From positions 1 to 64,000 of the forward strand of contig JAITGA010000016.1 in the NCBI GenBank assembly GCA_031280955.1: 64,000 nt of DNA, read 5' to 3'. The notes under the pieces were generated by a model. That model searched no databases. It worked only from the letters and a program-made list of their open reading frames with translations, and was not told the DNA's origin. This DNA comes from Lachnospiraceae bacterium (GTDB lineage: Bacteria; Bacillota; Clostridia; Lachnospirales; Lachnospiraceae). The position numbers were made by a program, and so were the translations under genes. The first letter of the stretch is position 1; the number at the start of each line of letters is the position of its first letter. Of this stretch, positions 1-8,678 are shown piece after piece.

Positions 1-43
1 TGACCGAACCTTTGCCGAGCATGACACTTATTGTGCGCTTCAT
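1..43 (-). CDS. Relaxase / plasmid recombination-type mobilization protein, N-terminus only
   Basis: Only the first 14 codons lie in the window; the gene continues off the left edge. The reading is MKRTISVMLGKGSV, preceded by a good AGGAGA ribosome site. From memory this start (TISVM.GKGS) matches relaxases of clostridial mobilizable elements, which nick the transfer origin and pilot DNA during conjugation. The MobC-like gene and integrase immediately upstream on the same strand fit this reading. With so few residues the family call rests mainly on context, and no catalytic residue can be seen. Confidence 0.5.
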   Translation of the reverse strand, partial: MKRTISVMLGKGSV

Positions 44-253
44 ATTAACAATCTCCTTCCTGTGTATTATCCGGCGCAAGCCGGGGTTTTGTTACTTTTT
101 TCAAAAGTAACGCAAAAGCACTTTTGACACTGCGTATCAAAAGCGCATTGCGCTCTCCGAGGGGGACGGCGACCTGCGGGTCGCCAGTGACGGTCGTACG
201 GTATTTTACAGACCGTGTCCGTCTGCAAAATAACCGTCATACCGTCACCATCG
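44..253. other. Intergenic region between mobC-like and relaxase genes; candidate oriT
   Basis: This spacer holds two clear foldbacks: GTTACTTTT/AAAAGTAAC near 90-110 and GGCGACC/GGGTCGCC near 168-186. A transfer origin with inverted repeats next to the nick site is expected close to the relaxase and accessory genes of mobilizable elements. No nick-site consensus could be recognised, so the oriT call is inference. Confidence 0.35.
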
Positions 254-577
254 TCACGATTCTGATTGCAGTCCATCCATCGTGACTGCAATCAATCTGA
301 TCGTGTCGAGCAGATCGGTGTTGACCGACTCACCGACTGCGATACGTTGTAGTTCCTCCAGTATGGCGGCAAGCTGATTCCGTAACGCTTTGTACACTCG
401 CGGATTTCCCTGCACGACCACATCAAGGCATTGGAGCCGCCGGATTATATAATCTTGTTTGGTCAGACCAGATAGTGCCACCGCCATTTCAAGCTGCGCA
501 TCTTCCTCCGGCGACATACGAAACGCCACGGCTTTGCTTCGCCAGCGTCCTTGACCGTCATATACTTTTTGTGACAT
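254..577 (-). CDS. MobC-like relaxosome accessory protein
   Basis: A 107-residue protein. Its N-terminal segment (YDGQGRWRSKAVAFRMSPEEDAQLE, quoted in part) resembles the ribbon-helix-helix DNA-binding start of clostridial plasmid mobilization proteins. It is followed by the LSGLTKQDYIIRRL stretch and a helical C-terminus. Such proteins bind oriT and help the relaxase nick. The start codon overlaps the integrase stop by one base (TGATG), so the two are translationally coupled. The relaxase start lies about 210 bases further on in the same direction. No enzymatic motif is expected or seen. Function is by family resemblance and context. Confidence 0.7.
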   Translation of the reverse strand: MSQKVYDGQGRWRSKAVAFRMSPEEDAQLEMAVALSGLTKQDYIIRRLQCLDVVVQGNPRVYKALRNQLAAILEELQRIAVGESVNTDLLDTIRLIAVTMDGLQSES

Positions 578-1656
578 CAGAATCCCTCCCCACGTTCCAT
601 ATCCAACCTATCAGCCATTTCCTCTTGCTTGGACGGGAACAAGTGTGCGTATCGATAGGTTATATCTATACTCTCATGACCGACGCGATCGGCGATCGCC
701 ACCGCTGAGAAACCTAACTCAATCAGATGCGAAACGTGGCTGTGCCGAAGATCATGTACGCGAATACGCTTGACCCCGGATTGCTTTGCGCCCCTATCCA
801 TTTCGTGGTGTAAATAACTCTTGGATATAGGGAACAATCTGTCGCCGGGTTCGCAACTGTATAGTGTCTTTATATATTCCTGTATCTCGTGACAAAGAAA
901 GTCCGGCATCTTTATGACCCGATTGCTTTTCGGGGTCTTGGGTTCGGTGATGATATCCTCCCGATTGAGCCGTTGATAAGATTTGTTGATGGACACTGTG
1001 CTTTTTGCGAAATCGCAATCCGCTTTGGTCAGCGCGAGCAATTCGCCTAACCTGATTCCGCACCAGTAGAGCATTTCGAAAGCATAGAAGGACAGCGGCT
1101 TATCCATCATGGCATCGGCGAATTTAATATACTCGTCCTTTGTCCAGAAAAGCATATCTTTTGCTTCTTTTCTGCCGACACTCCCGGCTTTGGCGGCGGG
1201 GTTACTTTTCAAGTCATAGAATTTCACCGCATGGTTAAAAATAGCGCTGACCTGATTGTGCATGGTTTTGAGATAAGTAGCCGAGAACGGCTTACCGTTT
1301 TTTCCCCGCAGGTTCATCATTTCGTTCTGCCATTGAATGATGTCCTTGGCGCTGATTTCACTCATGCTCTTGTTGCCGAAGTAGGGCATCAGCTTGTTTT
1401 GGATGATGTTTTCCTTTGTTTGCCATGTGTTCAGGCGTAGCCGTGTTTTCATATCTCGGCTGTACAGCTCAACAAAAGCAGCGAATGTCATATCCATATC
1501 CGCTGACTGTTGTTGCAGGAACTCGCGTTCCCAGTCTAACGCTTCTTTGCGGGTGGTGAATCCCCGCTTGCATTTTTGTTTTCTTTCACCTTTCCAGTTT
1601 GTATAACGAACCATGGTGTACCATGTCCCATTATCATCGTTCTTGAATACTGACAT
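577..1656 (-). CDS. Tyrosine site-specific integrase of the mobile element
   Basis: A 359-residue phage-type tyrosine recombinase. An N-terminal arm-binding region (residues 1-55) and a SAM-like core-binding domain (about 60-160) precede the catalytic domain. Catalytic positions visible are the Arg in CGIRLGELLAL, HDLRHSH (H..R), the GHESIDITYRYAHL box, and its Tyr nucleophile. It catalyses integration and excision at att sites. The gene is close to, though not touching, the 3' end of guaA, a frequent integration target. It follows the excisionase-like gene by about 20 bases and is coupled to mobC. The length is normal for the family and nothing looks broken. Confidence 0.93.
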   Translation of the reverse strand: MSVFKNDDNGTWYTMVRYTNWKGERKQKCKRGFTTRKEALDWEREFLQQQSADMDMTFAAFVELYSRDMKTRLRLNTWQTKENIIQNKLMPYFGNKSMSEISAKDIIQWQNEMMNLRGKNGKPFSATYLKTMHNQVSAIFNHAVKFYDLKSNPAAKAGSVGRKEAKDMLFWTKDEYIKFADAMMDKPLSFYAFEMLYWCGIRLGELLALTKADCDFAKSTVSINKSYQRLNREDIITEPKTPKSNRVIKMPDFLCHEIQEYIKTLYSCEPGDRLFPISKSYLHHEMDRGAKQSGVKRIRVHDLRHSHVSHLIELGFSAVAIADRVGHESIDITYRYAHLFPSKQEEMADRLDMERGEGF

Positions 1657-1675
1657 TTCAGAACCTCCTTGTCTT

Positions 1676-1864
1676 TTAGTTGTTTTTATTTACGCTGTAA
1701 AACTTCTCTAAGAAGAACTTGCGGTCAACCCTGCCCGCGATGGTGATGCAGCCCTTTAGTTTAAGTTCTTCGTTTAATTTTCTTATGAGCTTGTAAGCAT
1801 ACGGTTTGGAAACATCCAGTGCTTCCGCAACCTCGCCCACCCGCATAAACATTCTTTCTACCAA
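1676..1864 (-). CDS. Excisionase-like small helix-turn-helix protein
   Basis: A 62-residue basic protein with a single winged-helix/MerR-like DNA-binding unit (RVGEVAEALDVSKPYAYKLIRKLNEEL). It reads into the integrase gene with a 19-base gap. Small HTH proteins in this position normally act as recombination directionality factors or regulators of element excision. The ribosome site AGGAGG is partly visible just upstream, within AAGGAGGTGAGTTTC on the coding strand. It could alternatively be a purely transcriptional regulator. Confidence 0.65.
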   Translation of the reverse strand: MVERMFMRVGEVAEALDVSKPYAYKLIRKLNEELKLKGCITIAGRVDRKFFLEKFYSVNKNN

Positions 1865-2184
1865 TGAAACTCACCTCCTTGCGATTCTTGATTACGGACT
1901 TGCCGCAGGTTCCGCCCCTGCGTCCTGCGGCTGCCCATACCACAGGTTTCGTGTCGGGAGTATTTTCTGAATCGCCACCCGATTTGCCTGGGCGATACAC
2001 GCCATTACCGTGACGCGCGACGGAAACATTAAACAATAATGTTTAACACATTACACTAAGCATATATGTTTATGTCAAGCGTTTCGCGAAAAATAATTAA
2101 ACTTTTTTGTTTCAGTTATCTTGACAGCGCCTAAACATATATGTTATGCTCCATTTATCAGTTTACACATGGAGGATAACCAAC
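1865..2184. promoter_or_regulatory. Divergent regulatory region with candidate XRE operators
   Basis: This 320-base spacer separates the leftward excisionase/integrase genes from the rightward regulator. On the plus strand TTGACA (2121-2126) and TATGCT (2145-2150), 18 bases apart, form a likely promoter for the regulator. Two near-palindromic boxes, AGCATATATGTTTAT (2059-2073) and TAAACATATATGTTAT (2132-2147), lie on either side. The second overlaps the promoter, which suggests autoregulation by the XRE protein. The rest of the spacer shows nothing recognisable. Confidence 0.5.
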
Positions 2185-2703
2185 ATGGCAATAGGCGAAA
2201 GAATTAGGTTTATCCGCAACCTGCGAGGAATGACGCAGAAGTGGCTCGGTATGGCAATCGGCTTTGATGAAAAGACCGCCGACGTCCGCATGGCTCAATA
2301 TGAATCCGGCACGAGGACCCCGAAAGAAAACTATGTAGCCGATATTGCCAATGCGCTGGATGTCAGCCCAAGGGCGCTTGCCTTACCTGACATAGAAAGC
2401 TATGTAGGCTTGGCGCACACGTTGTTTGCCTTGGAAGATTTATACGGTATCAAAATCGGTGAGATTGACGGCGAAGTCTGCTTGCGATTGGACAAAAACA
2501 AGGGAACCACCTACCATTCTATGTTTGATATTTTTAACGCCTGGAACGAAATGGCGGCAAAACTCAAAAGCGATGAAATAACGAAAGCTGAGTATGACCA
2601 ATGGCGGTATAGATACCCGGAACTGGATACCACGGGTCAATGGGTCAAGATTCCGTCTGAGGAACTCAGCGATTCCCTTGTCAAAGAACTCAGCAAAGAT
2701 TGA
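2185..2703 (+). CDS. XRE-family transcriptional regulator
   Basis: The start is taken at ATG 2185, eight bases after GGAGG, giving 172 residues; an upstream in-frame ATG lacks a ribosome site. Residues 1-60 form a Cro/CI-type helix-turn-helix (GERIRFIRNLRGMTQKWLGMAIG, then the recognition helix and ALDVSPRAL). The C-terminal 110 residues contain no recognised domain. It sits divergently to the integrase operon, with palindromic AT-rich boxes overlapping both promoters. It is therefore the probable controller of excision and transfer. A strong terminator follows. Confidence 0.8.
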   Translation: MAIGERIRFIRNLRGMTQKWLGMAIGFDEKTADVRMAQYESGTRTPKENYVADIANALDVSPRALALPDIESYVGLAHTLFALEDLYGIKIGEIDGEVCLRLDKNKGTTYHSMFDIFNAWNEMAAKLKSDEITKAEYDQWRYRYPELDTTGQWVKIPSEELSDSLVKELSKD

Positions 2704-2716
2704 CCGGCACAGAAAA

Positions 2717-2756
2717 AACGGCTCTGCTGATAATCTTCATATCAGCAAAGCCGTTT
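2717..2756 (+). terminator. Terminator after the XRE regulator
   Basis: A 17-base stem (AAACGGCTCTGCTGATA paired with TATCAGCAAAGCCGTTT) with a six-base loop lies 13 bases after the stop codon. The stem is rich in A on the left and T on the right, as for an intrinsic terminator that could work in both directions. Confidence 0.7.
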
Positions 2757-2925
2757 CATATTGATGGATTTTCGGTGGCTGTTACCCGCTAACCACCCGC
2801 AACACAGGAATAATCCCTAAATTTCTCCTGTTATCAAACTGTTATCAAAAAGCAAATCCAACCTTGTAATGTCCTGTATTTCCAAGGGCTGCAACCGTTC
2901 TGTCGTCTACTCCCACTCAATCGTC
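2757..2925. other. Candidate attachment junction at the 3' end of guaA
   Basis: This region spans the mobile-element end and the last codons of guaA. CTGTTATCAAA is repeated directly at about 2827-2848, resembling integrase arm-binding sites. The guaA 3' end, reading GTIEWE-stop, is a known core site for tyrosine integrases. The other attachment site would lie left of the window, so the core repeat cannot be checked here. Confidence 0.5.
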
Positions 2926-4193
2926 CCTACCGGCTTCGGGGTCAAGTCATAGCATACCCTGTTCACATGCGGTACTTCTGCCAAAATCCGTTCTGTAATC
3001 CGCATGAAAACATGCCAATCAATTTGCTCGATAGTGGCAGTCATGGCATCTATCGTGTTAACTGCTCGGATGATGACAGGGTAGCCAATGGTGCGGGTAT
3101 GGTTGCGGACACCCACAGAGGTAAAATCGGGAACAACCGTAAAATACTGCCACACTTTGCGGTTAAGACCGGCACGAGCAAATTCCTCCTGCAAAATCGC
3201 ATCCGATTCACGCACCGCCTCCAACCGCTCTTTGGTAATTGCGCCAAGGCAACGCACTCCCAGACCGGGACCGGGGAAAGGTTGCCGGAAGACCATTTCA
3301 TGAGGAAGACCTAGGGCAAGCCCACACTCCCTCACTTCATCTTTGAACAATTGGCGGATGGGTTCGATTAGCGTAAACTCCATATCCTCGGGTAAACCAC
3401 CAACATTATGATGTGATTTGACTGCTTTGGTCGTCTTTGTCCCGCTTTCGATGATGTCCGGATATATCGTCCCTTGTGCCAGAAATGCGATTTCCTCTAT
3501 TCCACCCATACGGCGGGCTTCTTCTTCAAAGACACGGATAAACTGCGTACCGATAATTTTGCGTTTTTGTTCCGGGTCGGTAATGTTTGCGAGTTTTTCC
3601 AGATTCCGAACCGAAGCATCTACATAAATGAGATGGGTGTCCAATTGCTTACCAAATACCTGCACCACATATTCTGATTCACCTTTTCGCATTAGTCCAT
3701 TGTTGACATGTATGCACACCAATTGCCTGCCGATTGCTTTGATAAGCAAAGCCGCAACTACGGAGCTATCGACACCGCCGGACAGAGCCAACAACACTCT
3801 TTGCTCCCCGACACGGCGGCGGATTAGTTCTACTTGCTCATCAATGAAGTTCTCAATATTCCAGTTGGGAGTCGCTTGGCAGGTATCAAAAATGAATCTC
3901 TCTAATTGTGGGACAAAGGAATCAAAATCATGTAAGGCGGTTTGCTCCACCTTTAGCAACGCAAACTCGCTTTCGTAAATATCCTCACCCGCATCAATCT
4001 CTTTTCCCGCTATGATATTGTTAGTTCCTGTGGATAAAATGATTCCTTTGACATTTGCAAGAGAACGTAGCTCAGCGACAGTTATATCGTGAGGATATAT
4101 CTCACTATATACCCCCAACTCCCGTATTTTTCTTGCCAAAGCAATATTCTCAGTACTACCTAAGTCGAGGATTACGATTCTGTCTTGCGTCAT
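2907..4193 (-). CDS. guaA: GMP synthase lacking most of the glutamine amidotransferase domain
   Basis: GuaA converts XMP to GMP using ATP and a nitrogen donor. This protein has 428 residues, against about 510 for the family. The ATP-pyrophosphatase P-loop SGGVDSS is at 138-144, and the XMP-binding C-terminal domain is complete to GTIEWE. The N-terminal class I glutaminase starts normally (IVILDLG), then goes from GIILSTGTNN straight to the linker DTCQATPNW. The catalytic Cys motif (GICYG) and the His-Glu pair (HPE) are absent, and SGGP has become STGT. The reading frame is continuous, so this is an evolved or tolerated deletion. It should use free ammonia or a separate glutaminase subunit. 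The F420-ligase-like gene lies 65 bases upstream on the same strand. Confidence 0.93.
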   Translation of the reverse strand: MTQDRIVILDLGSTENIALARKIRELGVYSEIYPHDITVAELRSLANVKGIILSTGTNNIIAGKEIDAGEDIYESEFALLKVEQTALHDFDSFVPQLERFIFDTCQATPNWNIENFIDEQVELIRRRVGEQRVLLALSGGVDSSVVAALLIKAIGRQLVCIHVNNGLMRKGESEYVVQVFGKQLDTHLIYVDASVRNLEKLANITDPEQKRKIIGTQFIRVFEEEARRMGGIEEIAFLAQGTIYPDIIESGTKTTKAVKSHHNVGGLPEDMEFTLIEPIRQLFKDEVRECGLALGLPHEMVFRQPFPGPGLGVRCLGAITKERLEAVRESDAILQEEFARAGLNRKVWQYFTVVPDFTSVGVRNHTRTIGYPVIIRAVNTIDAMTATIEQIDWHVFMRITERILAEVPHVNRVCYDLTPKPVGTIEWE

Positions 4194-4258
4194 ATCGTTC
4201 TTTCCTGTCTTCTTTTGCCAATTTCGCGCTTCGATTATTTACTTTACCCTCTCCCTGC

Positions 4259-5494
4259 TCACTCTGAAGCATAGTTGGTAAAGTATCCTGATACCAACAC
4301 AATCGGTGTTCCTTTATCGCCGCTGCCACTTACCAAATCACAAAGACTTCCCAATAAATCCGTGTAGTGACGTGGTGTTGTCCCCAGTGACAAATCATGC
4401 GCTCTTCCACCTGATTTATTGCTTGATGTATCACCCGCCAGTTCACTCACATCACTATTTTCACGCAAACTCTTTTTCTTGATGGCTTCTGTCATCGCCA
4501 AGTGAACTTCCTCACCGGACTTGCCTGCCAGTTCATTATCCAACAACAGCTTGAGCTTTAGTTCATTCGGTGTACCCAACAGTCCTTTCGTGAATCCGGG
4601 GGAAACAACCGGATCGGCAAGCTCCCATATTTTTCCAATTGGGTCTTTGAAAGCACCATCGCCATACACCATCACCTCGATGTTTTTTCCTGTTTTGTCC
4701 AAAAATAGCTTTTGAATGTCTTCAACCAGACGTTGGCAATTACGGGGGAAAAGTTTTACCTTGCCCTCCGTTGCCATATTAGATCCCAAGAGGCCATATT
4801 CCGGATTGTAACCACTACCATTCACACTCTCGGTTAAAATTTCATCAAGTCCATATACAAGCTTCGCTCCTGCTTCCTTTAGCTGCCGCTTCGTCCGCTG
4901 TCTGGTATGAACATCACACACGAGGACATTTTGTGTATAATCCAAAATCACCCGCGCATCATTGGCAAAAATAATCTCTATATTATCGCTGATACTCTTA
5001 TAAAATTCAACATAATCAACACTCGTAAACGGATGTTTCACCTCATTCCCGAACAATTGACGGTATTTTTCCTCATTCAGTACATCTATAAAGGGGTTGA
5101 TACCCACCTGCTCCATAACATCGAGATTCATCAAGTGATTGCCCACTTCATCTGCGGGATAAGAGAGCAAAACATAGAGTTTGCGGCAACCTTTGGCGAT
5201 TCCTTCTAGGCAAGTGGCAAAACGATTGCGGGAAAGTATCGGAAAAACAATCGCCATATCCTCACCGCCGAACTTGGCACGAATATCAGCAGCGATTTGG
5301 TCAACATCGGCAAAATTGCTTTGCGCCCTTGCAACAGCTGCTTCGGTAATGCCCACCACATCTTGGTCACATAGCGCAAAACCCTCCATCTGTGAGGCTT
5401 TGATAACGCTGTCAACCACTATATTGACCATATCATCTCCCGGTTGAATCATCGGAGCGCGGATTCCCCTGGCTACAGTCCCGACTGTTTTCAT
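4259..5494 (-). CDS. Coenzyme F420-0:L-glutamate ligase-like protein
   Basis: A 411-residue protein of the F420 ligase (CofE-like) superfamily, in the long form common in Clostridia. Recognisable stretches are TVGTVARGIRAP, VGITEAAVAR, FPILSRNRF, LSYPADEVGNHL, DYVEFYKSI, VYGLDDI-like VYGLDEILTESVNGSGYNPEYGLLGSN, and PVVSPGFTKGLLGTP. CofE enzymes add glutamate to a phospho-lactyl cofactor precursor. No other F420 biosynthesis gene is in the window and Clostridia generally lack F420, so the real substrate is unknown. It shares a strand with guaA and ptsI. Confidence 0.82.
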   Translation of the reverse strand: MKTVGTVARGIRAPMIQPGDDMVNIVVDSVIKASQMEGFALCDQDVVGITEAAVARAQSNFADVDQIAADIRAKFGGEDMAIVFPILSRNRFATCLEGIAKGCRKLYVLLSYPADEVGNHLMNLDVMEQVGINPFIDVLNEEKYRQLFGNEVKHPFTSVDYVEFYKSISDNIEIIFANDARVILDYTQNVLVCDVHTRQRTKRQLKEAGAKLVYGLDEILTESVNGSGYNPEYGLLGSNMATEGKVKLFPRNCQRLVEDIQKLFLDKTGKNIEVMVYGDGAFKDPIGKIWELADPVVSPGFTKGLLGTPNELKLKLLLDNELAGKSGEEVHLAMTEAIKKKSLRENSDVSELAGDTSSNKSGGRAHDLSLGTTPRHYTDLLGSLCDLVSGSGDKGTPIVLVSGYFTNYASE

Positions 5495-5645
5495 AAAAAG
5501 TCCTTTCCTTTAAATAGCACACATTAACACGCCATCGGTGCATTATAACACTGGGAGAGTGCATAGCACGAAGCAATGCTCAGGTATCTGCCTTTTGCTC
5601 CCATATCATATCACAAACAACACGGAAAAACAACAAATCCGCACA

Positions 5646-7265
5646 TTATCTGATATCTCTTACCCGCTCCCTCGTTTCCAATATCAATGCCGGGGGAAGC
5701 GATAGCTCATCATATCCCATCTTGATAAGCTCGTGCGTGATTTCCGGGTCGGCTGCCAGTTCACCGCACATGCCGATATCAATCCCGGCTCTTTTCGCGC
5801 TTTCGGCAACCATGCGAAGCATTCTCAATACTGCCGGGTGGTAAGGGTCATAATATTGCCGCAGTTGATTGCTCGTTCTTTCTACTGCCAAGGTGAACCT
5901 CGTCAAATCATTAGTGCCAACGCTGAAAAAGTCTACCTCTTTTGCAAGCATATCTGCAATTATTGCCGCCGCCGGAGTCTCAATCATGATGCCTATCTCC
6001 ACATCACCGGTAGCAATTTTCGCCTCCGTAAGTTGCCGGCGGGCATTTGCTGCCATTTCCTTGATACGCTGCACCTCCCAGACTGATGTAATCAGCGGGA
6101 ACATCATTGCTACACGACCGTAAGCCGCCGCACGGTATATCGCTCGCAGCTCGATTTCAAACAATTCCGGGTGATCAAAGCTGACGCGAATACCACGAAA
6201 ACCAAAAACCACATTATTTTCTTTAAGTGAAAGTAAATAGTCTGCTCTTTTGTCGGTGCTGAAATCCATCGTGCGGATAATCACTTTTTTGCCCGCCATT
6301 TGCTCTGCCATCTTGCGGAATACCTCATAAAGTTCATCTTCTGTCGGATAATCCTTTCGTCCCATGTATAGAAACTCACTGCGAAAGAGTCCGATTCCCT
6401 CCGCATCATTTTTGATTGCGCTTTCAAGTTCGGTGATATTGGATATGCTGGCAAGGAGCTTTAGCTCTTTTCCCCCCTTGGTGATGGTCGGCAGTCCTCG
6501 TAACATACTGCGTGATTCTCGCCTTCTTGCCTCTGTTCTTTCCTTGGTCGCCAACATGACACTTGTGTCATAATCTGCCTCAAGGTAACATACCCCTGTT
6601 TCACCGTCAATTGATATCTCCCTTCCTGACAAATGTGTCTCCTGCGGTAGCTCCGCCTTAAAAATACAGGGAACATCCATCATTCGTGCCAGTATTGCTG
6701 TGTGGGAATTAGGTGTACCGTTGCGAACGACAAAACCTTTTACTTTTTCGCTAAAATACTGCGTGATTTCACTCGGGCGTAAGTCATCTGCCACAACGAT
6801 AACATGAGCGGTAAAATTAGGGACGAGCGTATTTACCCGCAAATTGTCCATCAAACGATTGATTACATCCTCAACATCGCCAATTCTGGCTCTGACATAT
6901 GAATCATCAAGTGATTTCAAGTGGGACAAAAACTGCTCACCCGCCTGTGATACCGCCACCGTGGCAGTATTTTTTTCCTGCCACACTTTTTCATTGAGAA
7001 CGGCGAGGAAATCTTCGTCCACGAGTATAAACTGTTGCGCACAAATAATACTCGCCGCTGTCTCACCCAGTTCACATCCGGTTCGCTCTGCCAATTGCGC
7101 CAATTGTGTCTCTGTATCTGCTTTTGCTTGTAAAATCCTCTGCCACTCATGGCTAGGATTCACATCGCCGCTATACTCCTCAACCGCTGCTTTGTCCCTC
7201 TTTACTTCATATATTTTGCCCGTTGCTATCCCGCGGACGATTCCGATTCCTTGAAAAACCTGCAT
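5646..7265 (-). CDS. ptsI: Phosphoenolpyruvate-protein phosphotransferase (PTS enzyme I)
   Basis: Enzyme I takes phosphate from PEP and passes it to HPr at the head of sugar uptake. The 539-residue protein has the HPr-binding N-terminal domain and the phospho-His region NGTPNSHTAI (His188). The PEP-binding TIM barrel shows GIGLFRSEFLYM, the ETPAA box, VDFFSVGTNDLTRFTLAV and the Cys-containing GMCGELA. It is somewhat shorter than the usual 570 residues. The usual RT.DIGGDK motif reads RTMDFSTDK here, a change close to the active site. No ptsH is adjacent. A set of 65-bp repeats lies just upstream. Confidence 0.93.
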   Translation of the reverse strand: MQVFQGIGIVRGIATGKIYEVKRDKAAVEEYSGDVNPSHEWQRILQAKADTETQLAQLAERTGCELGETAASIICAQQFILVDEDFLAVLNEKVWQEKNTATVAVSQAGEQFLSHLKSLDDSYVRARIGDVEDVINRLMDNLRVNTLVPNFTAHVIVVADDLRPSEITQYFSEKVKGFVVRNGTPNSHTAILARMMDVPCIFKAELPQETHLSGREISIDGETGVCYLEADYDTSVMLATKERTEARRRESRSMLRGLPTITKGGKELKLLASISNITELESAIKNDAEGIGLFRSEFLYMGRKDYPTEDELYEVFRKMAEQMAGKKVIIRTMDFSTDKRADYLLSLKENNVVFGFRGIRVSFDHPELFEIELRAIYRAAAYGRVAMMFPLITSVWEVQRIKEMAANARRQLTEAKIATGDVEIGIMIETPAAAIIADMLAKEVDFFSVGTNDLTRFTLAVERTSNQLRQYYDPYHPAVLRMLRMVAESAKRAGIDIGMCGELAADPEITHELIKMGYDELSLPPALILETRERVRDIR

Positions 7266-7601
7266 GGTAACGCTCCCATCGTTGTATTTTTAGATCTATA
7301 ATACTGAGATTGCGGAGCAAGTCCGCAATGACAGGACTAAAGTGTACTCCATTTGTCTGCCAGTAACACTGAGATTGCGAAACAAACCCGCAATGACAGG
7401 ACTAAAGTGTACTCAAGTTGTCTGCCAATAATACTGAGATTGCGAAACAAGTCCGCAATGACAGGACTAAAGTGTACTTGAATTACCTGCTAATAATACC
7501 TCATAAAAGACGTTTTTTCAATAAAAGCGCAAATCCTCCCTCAATCCTCTCTTTTTATACTTCGTTTGACAGTCGCCACTCGTGATGTTAAGATGGTTGG
7601 C
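7266..7601. other. Spacer between divergent ptsI and murG, mostly tandem repeat
   Basis: This 336-base gap carries the triple 65-bp repeat at 7300-7494. The remainder, 7495-7601, is AT-rich and has no clear promoter; it includes two alternative upstream ATG codons for murG at 7566 and 7593. Confidence 0.6.
7300..7494. repeat. Three head-to-tail copies of a 65-bp repeat with inner foldback
   Basis: Copies begin at 7300, 7365 and 7430. Each reads ACTGAGATTGCG, a short loop, CCGCAATGACAGGACTAAAG and a variable tail. ATTGCG pairs with CGCAAT inside each unit, so every copy can fold. The ATTGC...GCAATGAC theme recurs inside mnmE at about 30028, suggesting a dispersed palindromic repeat family in this genome. 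Confidence 0.9.
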
Positions 7602-8678
7602 ATGAATGAAACGACCCAAAGCAAACGAATCGTCTTGACCGGCGGAGGTACGGCGGGGCATGTTACCCCAAACATCGCCCTGCTGCCTAGTCTGCGCCGT
7701 GCCGGGTATGAGATATCGTACATCGGCTCATATAGTGGTATCGAGTCCCGCTTGATTGCTGATTACGAACTTCCCTATTATGGTATATCCGTAGGCAAAA
7801 TGCGCCGCTACTTCGACCTCAAAAACCTGACCGACCCTTTTCGAGTAATCAAAGGTTATGCCGAAGCCAAAAAGCACTTACAAATAATCAAACCGCATAT
7901 CGTCTTCTCCAAAGGTGGCTTCGTTGGTGTTCCCGTTGTAAGAGCGGCTGCATCGTTGGGTATTCCCTGTATAATCCATGAATCGGATATATCGCCCGGA
8001 CTGGCAAACAAGCTATGTATCTCAGCGGCAACGGTTGTATGCTGTAATTTCCCCGAAACCGTCCGTTTGATGGCAAGCAAAAAAGCCGTCCTGACCGGCT
8101 CGCCGATACGTGATGAGTTGCGACAAGGGCAAAAAGCCGCCGCACTTACACTTTGCCAATTCAATGAACATAAGCCTGTTATCTTGGTAATCGGCGGCAG
8201 TCAAGGCTCACAATCCATCAACCTCACCCTCCGTGCCGCCCTGCCAATGCTGCTTGACGATTTCCAGATTATTCATATCTGTGGCAAGGATAACCGTGAT
8301 GATTCACTTATGGGCAAAAAGAGTTATGCTCAGTATGAATACGTAAAAGCGGAGCTAAAAGATATGTTTGCGGCAGCGGATTTGGTCATTTCCCGAGCCG
8401 GTGCCAATTCTATCTGTGAAATCCTTGCCTTGCAAAAACCCAATCTCCTGATTCCCCTGTCCGCAGGCAGCAGAGGCGACCAAGTCCTCAACGCCCGCTC
8501 CTTTGCATCCCAGGGATTCAGCTTGGTAATCAACAATTGTGACCTGACCGAAGAACTCCTCGTAGACAAAATCCATGAAATCTACTTTGACCGCGCCCAC
8601 TACATTGAAGCCATGGAAAAGAGTTCCCAACCCAACTCCATCAATATCATCATGGAGCTAATCGAGTCGCTGGTATAG
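7602..8678 (+). CDS. murG: UDP-GlcNAc:lipid I N-acetylglucosaminyltransferase
   Basis: MurG transfers GlcNAc from UDP-GlcNAc to lipid I at the inner face of the membrane, making lipid II for peptidoglycan. From ATG 7602 the product has 358 residues; 7593 and 7566 are alternative starts and the ribosome site is weak. Family signatures are the Gly-rich N-terminal loop TGGGTAGHVTPN, HESDISPGLANK, the GGSQGSQSIN loop of the C-terminal Rossmann domain, and SRAGANSICEILALQKPNLLIPLS for sugar-nucleotide binding. It stands apart from any mur/fts cluster and is followed by large foldback repeats. Confidence 0.94.
   Translation: MNETTQSKRIVLTGGGTAGHVTPNIALLPSLRRAGYEISYIGSYSGIESRLIADYELPYYGISVGKMRRYFDLKNLTDPFRVIKGYAEAKKHLQIIKPHIVFSKGGFVGVPVVRAAASLGIPCIIHESDISPGLANKLCISAATVVCCNFPETVRLMASKKAVLTGSPIRDELRQGQKAAALTLCQFNEHKPVILVIGGSQGSQSINLTLRAALPMLLDDFQIIHICGKDNRDDSLMGKKSYAQYEYVKAELKDMFAAADLVISRAGANSICEILALQKPNLLIPLSAGSRGDQVLNARSFASQGFSLVINNCDLTEELLVDKIHEIYFDRAHYIEAMEKSSQPNSINIIMELIESLV

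Noticed and set aside
794-1063. Open frame antisense or alternate to the integrase
   Set aside because: It overlaps the integrase catalytic region fully and shows no independent start signal.
4259-5494. Evidence for F420 biosynthesis
   Set aside because: Only a ligase-like homologue is present; such proteins occur in Clostridia without F420, so no pathway is claimed.
7300-7494. Possible CRISPR-like short repeats
   Set aside because: The 65-bp units are contiguous copies with only minor tail variation, not repeat-spacer units, and no cas genes are present.
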